A stretch of 64,000 nucleotides of DNA, taken from positions 36,913-100,912 of the forward strand of contig CAYSPT010000011.1 of assembly GCA_964432985.1 (NCBI GenBank), written 5' to 3'. The notes under the pieces are model-generated. The model ran no database searches. It worked only from the letters and a program-made list of their open reading frames with translations, and was not told the origin of the DNA. Every line of letters starts with the position of its first letter. Position 1 is the first letter of the stretch. The stretch comes from CAYSPT01 sp964432985. Lineage in GTDB: Bacteria > Muiribacteriota > CAYSPT01. Positions 61,514 through 64,000 of the stretch are shown here, piece after piece. Both the position numbers and the translations under genes were made by a program.

Positions 61514-61719
61514 CCCCGACAAATGAAAAAGTCGGGGCGACTGGATTTGAACCAGCCTTAATGTTCGCAGAACCTAAATGCTCGCAGAGCATTAGAACAC
61601 CATTGAACCCCATACAAACTTCAGCACTCTACACAGTGGTATAGGGTGGTATACAGTGACTTTTCGATTGTACTGTCTGGATAGTTTGGTATCGGTGTTG
61701 CTGCAGTTGGTGCTGCAGT
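61514..61719 (+). repeat. TA-block structured repeat, copy F (best tRNA 3'-end match)
   Basis: The copy opens with a CCCCGAC/GTCGGGG hairpin (61514-61537) running directly into GGGGCGACTGGATTTGAACCAG. On the minus strand this reads T-stem, TTCAAAT loop, T-stem, then acceptor strand CGCCCCG-A, as in proline tRNAs. Two GCA-loop hairpins (one with GTTC/GAAC, one with GCTC/GAGC) and the double CTGCAG end follow. Confidence 0.85.
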
Positions 61720-61826
61720 AGAGTGAGCTTATCTTCCGAAGAATATAGGCTTCGAAAAATGCATAGAAGTAGCCTGACTATGCAATTTCCTATATGCAGG
61801 CCCTATACTTCACTAAATTATGATAC

Positions 61827-61855
61827 TTGACAGAACTATCAAGTTGTGTTATTTA
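61827..61855 (+). promoter_or_regulatory. Promoter of the AbiEi/AbiEii-like pair, predicting a leaderless mRNA
   Basis: Perfect TTGACA (61827-61832), 17 bp, TATTTA (61850-61855). Transcription would start on or next to the ATG at 61863, which has no ribosome site. This argues against a start at the TTG that forms part of the -35 box. Confidence 0.45.
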
Positions 61856-61862
61856 CTTAACC

Positions 61863-62927
61863 ATGGTTACCTCAATCAGTTCAAACGATCTTGAATCGCA
61901 GATTTCCATGCGTTTTTCTGCCCTTCTCGGAATTGATCCTGCAGAGGTTGAGCTTAGCAAACAACCGGATGCCGCAGTTGATTTCCTTATCAAGGCCGCC
62001 GGACATACCTTTGTGGTCGAATTCAGACAAACCACGAGCGCCGCTCAGATAGCTTATGCTGCCGACAAGGTTAAAGCAGTTTCTGAGTGCGTACCGGAAT
62101 CCGCTATACCTGTGTTAGCAGTGCCTTTCATGGGGAAGGTCGGCCAGAATGCCTGTATGACGGCCGGTGTAAGTTGGCTCGATCTCAGCGGTAACGCACA
62201 TATCAGTGCACGCGGGATACTGGTCCGCGTGGAAGGCAATCCTAACAAGTTCCTGAAAGTAGGCCGACCACCGAACCTCTTTGCTCCCAAGAGTTCCCGA
62301 ATTACCCGCTGGCTTCTCATGCACTCTCGCCAAACGTTTTCCCAGCGGGAGCTATCAAAGTACACGGAACTGGGGGAAGGATATGTCAGCCGGATCGTGA
62401 GGCGCCTGGAACAAGAAGGCTATGTCGCCCGTGACCAGAAATCGGCCCTTCGACCGAGAGATCCGGGACTGCTCCTGGCGGCCTGGCGGGAAAGCTATCA
62501 ATTCTCGAAGCATACGATCAAGAAGGGCCATGTGGCTGCGCGGTCCGGAGATGATCTCTTGCGGACAGTCAGCGAGACATTGTCCAGGGAAGGAATTGAT
62601 TTCGCGGTGACAGGGCTAGCCGCAGCCTGGCTCTACACTCACTTTGCCGCTTTCAGGATCACCACCGTCTACCTTGAAAACGGCTTATCCATATTGCCGG
62701 AGGAGCTCAATTTCAGAGACGATCCGCGGGGGGCAAACCTCTGGTTGGTCATACCCAATGATGCCGGAGTGTTCCAGGGAATAACGGAAAAAGAAGGAAT
62801 CCGATGCGTGCACCCGGTTCAGGTTTATCTCGACTTGAAGGGGCACCCAGAGCGGGCATCGGAGGCAGCTGAGCGGCTTCGTAGCGACTTCTTGACCTGG
62901 AGGAAAGATGATCGAACAACGCAGTAG
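61863..62927 (+). CDS. AbiEi-like winged-helix antitoxin
   Basis: The product has 354 residues from ATG 61863. A N-terminal region (~20-110, VDFLIKAAGHTFVVEFRQ ... IPVLAVPFMG) resembles a degenerate restriction-endonuclease-like fold. A winged helix follows (RITRWLLMHSRQTFSQRELS ... YVSRIVRRLEQEGYVARD), then a C-terminal half with FAVTGLAAAWLYTHFAAFR and HPVQVYLDLKGHPERASEAA, as in AbiEi/type IV antitoxin relatives. It overlaps the nucleotidyltransferase gene by 20 bp. The assignment rests on pattern and partner. Confidence 0.75.
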   Translation: MVTSISSNDLESQISMRFSALLGIDPAEVELSKQPDAAVDFLIKAAGHTFVVEFRQTTSAAQIAYAADKVKAVSECVPESAIPVLAVPFMGKVGQNACMTAGVSWLDLSGNAHISARGILVRVEGNPNKFLKVGRPPNLFAPKSSRITRWLLMHSRQTFSQRELSKYTELGEGYVSRIVRRLEQEGYVARDQKSALRPRDPGLLLAAWRESYQFSKHTIKKGHVAARSGDDLLRTVSETLSREGIDFAVTGLAAAWLYTHFAAFRITTVYLENGLSILPEELNFRDDPRGANLWLVIPNDAGVFQGITEKEGIRCVHPVQVYLDLKGHPERASEAAERLRSDFLTWRKDDRTTQ

Positions 62928-63756
62928 AGCTTCCGATTATCACGACGCACCGGTCGACCTGGTTCGTGCAACCTGTTTGTACATCGCTACCAGGCTTGGA
63001 GATCTGCTGGATGATACCGTTGTGGTCGGAGGACTGGTACCATTTCTTCTCATCGATCAAGCCTCGCTTCCCGATCAGACCCCGCCGTATGTGGGAACCA
63101 TGGACCTCGACCTGGGCCTGGCACTCGCGCTGCTTGATGAAGAGAGATATCGGAATCTCACCGAAAGGCTGCGCTCTGCGGATTTCTGCCAGGATCGCAA
63201 CGAGAATGGACAACCAACTCGTCAGCGATGGAAGATGGCCGGGACCGATGCAGTCACGATCGATTTTCTCATACCTCCATCGAACGATAATGATCGAGGA
63301 GGGAGCCTCCGGAACATCGAGAGAGATTTCGCCGCCGTGATAGTACCGGGATTAGACCTCGCCTTTCGCGACCGGATCAGGATAACTATCAGGGGGATCA
63401 CCATTCTGGGAGAAAAAGCCACCAGGGATATCTGGGTGTGTGGACCAGGAGCATTTATCGTGCTCAAGGCACTCGCGTTCGACGGCCGGGGAGAGAACAA
63501 GGACGCGTATGATCTCTATTACTTTATTCGGAATTACGGAGCCGGTATTGATGATGTAATCACTCATCTACTCCCCCTGCTTGAATCTCCTGACGCCCAG
63601 TCCGCACTCGAGATTCTGCACCGTGATTTTCTGGATCAGGAAAGTGTCGGTCCCAGGCGTGTCGCCAATTTTATCCAGGGTCGCCCGGATGATGAAATCC
63701 AGGCCGACGTTATCAGTTTTATCCGTCTCCTCCTCGATGGATGTAAATACCTTTAA
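62908..63756 (+). CDS. AbiEii-like nucleotidyltransferase toxin
   Basis: The protein has 282 residues. TVVVGGLVPFLLI and TMDLDLGLAL provide the GG and DxD nucleotidyltransferase motifs. DAVTIDFLIPP supplies a third acidic strand and GRGENKDAYDLYYFI the conserved K-x-D-x-x-D helix of the AbiEii/DUF1814 group. Such enzymes transfer nucleotides to tRNA or other targets and arrest growth, often protecting against phage. It is paired with the overlapping AbiEi-like gene. Confidence 0.82.
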   Translation: MIEQRSRASDYHDAPVDLVRATCLYIATRLGDLLDDTVVVGGLVPFLLIDQASLPDQTPPYVGTMDLDLGLALALLDEERYRNLTERLRSADFCQDRNENGQPTRQRWKMAGTDAVTIDFLIPPSNDNDRGGSLRNIERDFAAVIVPGLDLAFRDRIRITIRGITILGEKATRDIWVCGPGAFIVLKALAFDGRGENKDAYDLYYFIRNYGAGIDDVITHLLPLLESPDAQSALEILHRDFLDQESVGPRRVANFIQGRPDDEIQADVISFIRLLLDGCKYL

Positions 63757-63779
63757 TGTCCTCACCCTGAAAACCGACC

Positions 63780-64000
63780 ATTTGGACCTGTCAAGTAGGC
63801 AAAATCGAACTGGATTCTACACAGTTGTATTATTTCCACATGGTAGTACTGAGTGTACGAAATCCATTGATTTTAGAGGTTAAAACTGAACTTTTTATGT
63901 TTCATTTGCTGCAGTAGGCCGTTTTTGGGCGCGAAGCGTCCATATGCCTCAACGCCGAAAACCCTCACCATTCCCGACAAAAGTAAAAGTCGGGGCGACT
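63780..64000 (+). repeat. TA-block structured repeat, copy G (left arm, runs off window)
   Basis: The left arm parallels copy D: TGTCAAGTAGGC, TTCTACACAGTTGTATT, CTGAGTGTAC, TTGCTGCAGTAGGCC and GACAAAAGTAAAAG. It then reaches GTCGGGGCGACT, the start of the tRNA-like segment, at the window end. The intact GTCGGGG acceptor sequence leaves open that a full proline tRNA gene lies just beyond 64000 on the minus strand. Confidence 0.75.

Noticed and set aside
61531..61559. Complete proline tRNA gene
   Set aside because: Only the T-arm and acceptor 3' strand are present; no anticodon arm or 5' half follows.
47900..64000. Classical integron cassette array
   Set aside because: No intI, no GTTRRRY/RYYYAAC core pairs in the repeats, and modules lie on both strands.

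Overview
The window (mixed GC, mostly around 50-58 %, with AT-rich patches) reads as a chromosomal segment of a Gram-negative bacterium. A lipobox lipoprotein, a heavy-metal RND pump with periplasmic adaptor, a c-type haem protein with a CxxCH site and two cleavable-signal proteins all imply an outer membrane and periplasm. Nothing here fixes the phylum. The mix of ablA/ablB genes, KamA-like radical SAM enzymes, a giant tail-fibre-like lipoprotein and many mobile repeats is typical of large genomes from poorly cultured anaerobic lineages, but that is inference.

Layout. 0-12.6 kb: a partial DUF4143 ATPase and a 3,821-residue surface lipoprotein built from carboxypeptidase-regulatory-like domains, phage-tail-fibre repeats, five variable jelly-roll cassettes and a terminal S74 chaperone domain. 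13-17 kb: a cupin / MIO ammonia-lyase / TypA run, with a small membrane protein opposite. 17.3-22.1 kb (minus): a tandem RidA-like protein and a two-gene unit of a polytopic membrane protein plus a haem-binding beta-propeller. 22.4-25.1 kb: a secreted GH13 amylase-family enzyme. 25-29.5 kb: a soluble GAF histidine kinase, a membrane C39 peptidase-like protein and a methyltransferase. 29.5-38 kb: a T2SSF-like / OmpR-type pair with a three-box phased operator, then radical SAM, kamA, ablB, a second acetyltransferase and a double-barrel KamA-like protein. This block is bracketed by 209-bp direct repeats. 38-47.8 kb: small secreted proteins and a four-gene heavy-metal efflux operon rich in Cys/His motifs.

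47.9-64 kb is the most unusual part. Five unrelated toxin-antitoxin modules (HEPN/MNT, HicAB, RHH/RelE-like, Phd/PIN, AbiEi/AbiEii-like) and one glycosyltransferase block are each separated by copies of one structured repeat. Full-length copies begin with the T-arm and acceptor 3' strand of a tRNA (best match a proline tRNA), contain hairpins with compensatory base changes, and end in paired CTGCAG hexamers. Two unrelated IS21-family elements have entered the block. One splits a glycosyltransferase gene with a clean 5-bp target duplication, and the ancestral reading frame can be restored by eye. No integrase, CRISPR array, rRNA or complete tRNA gene is visible.
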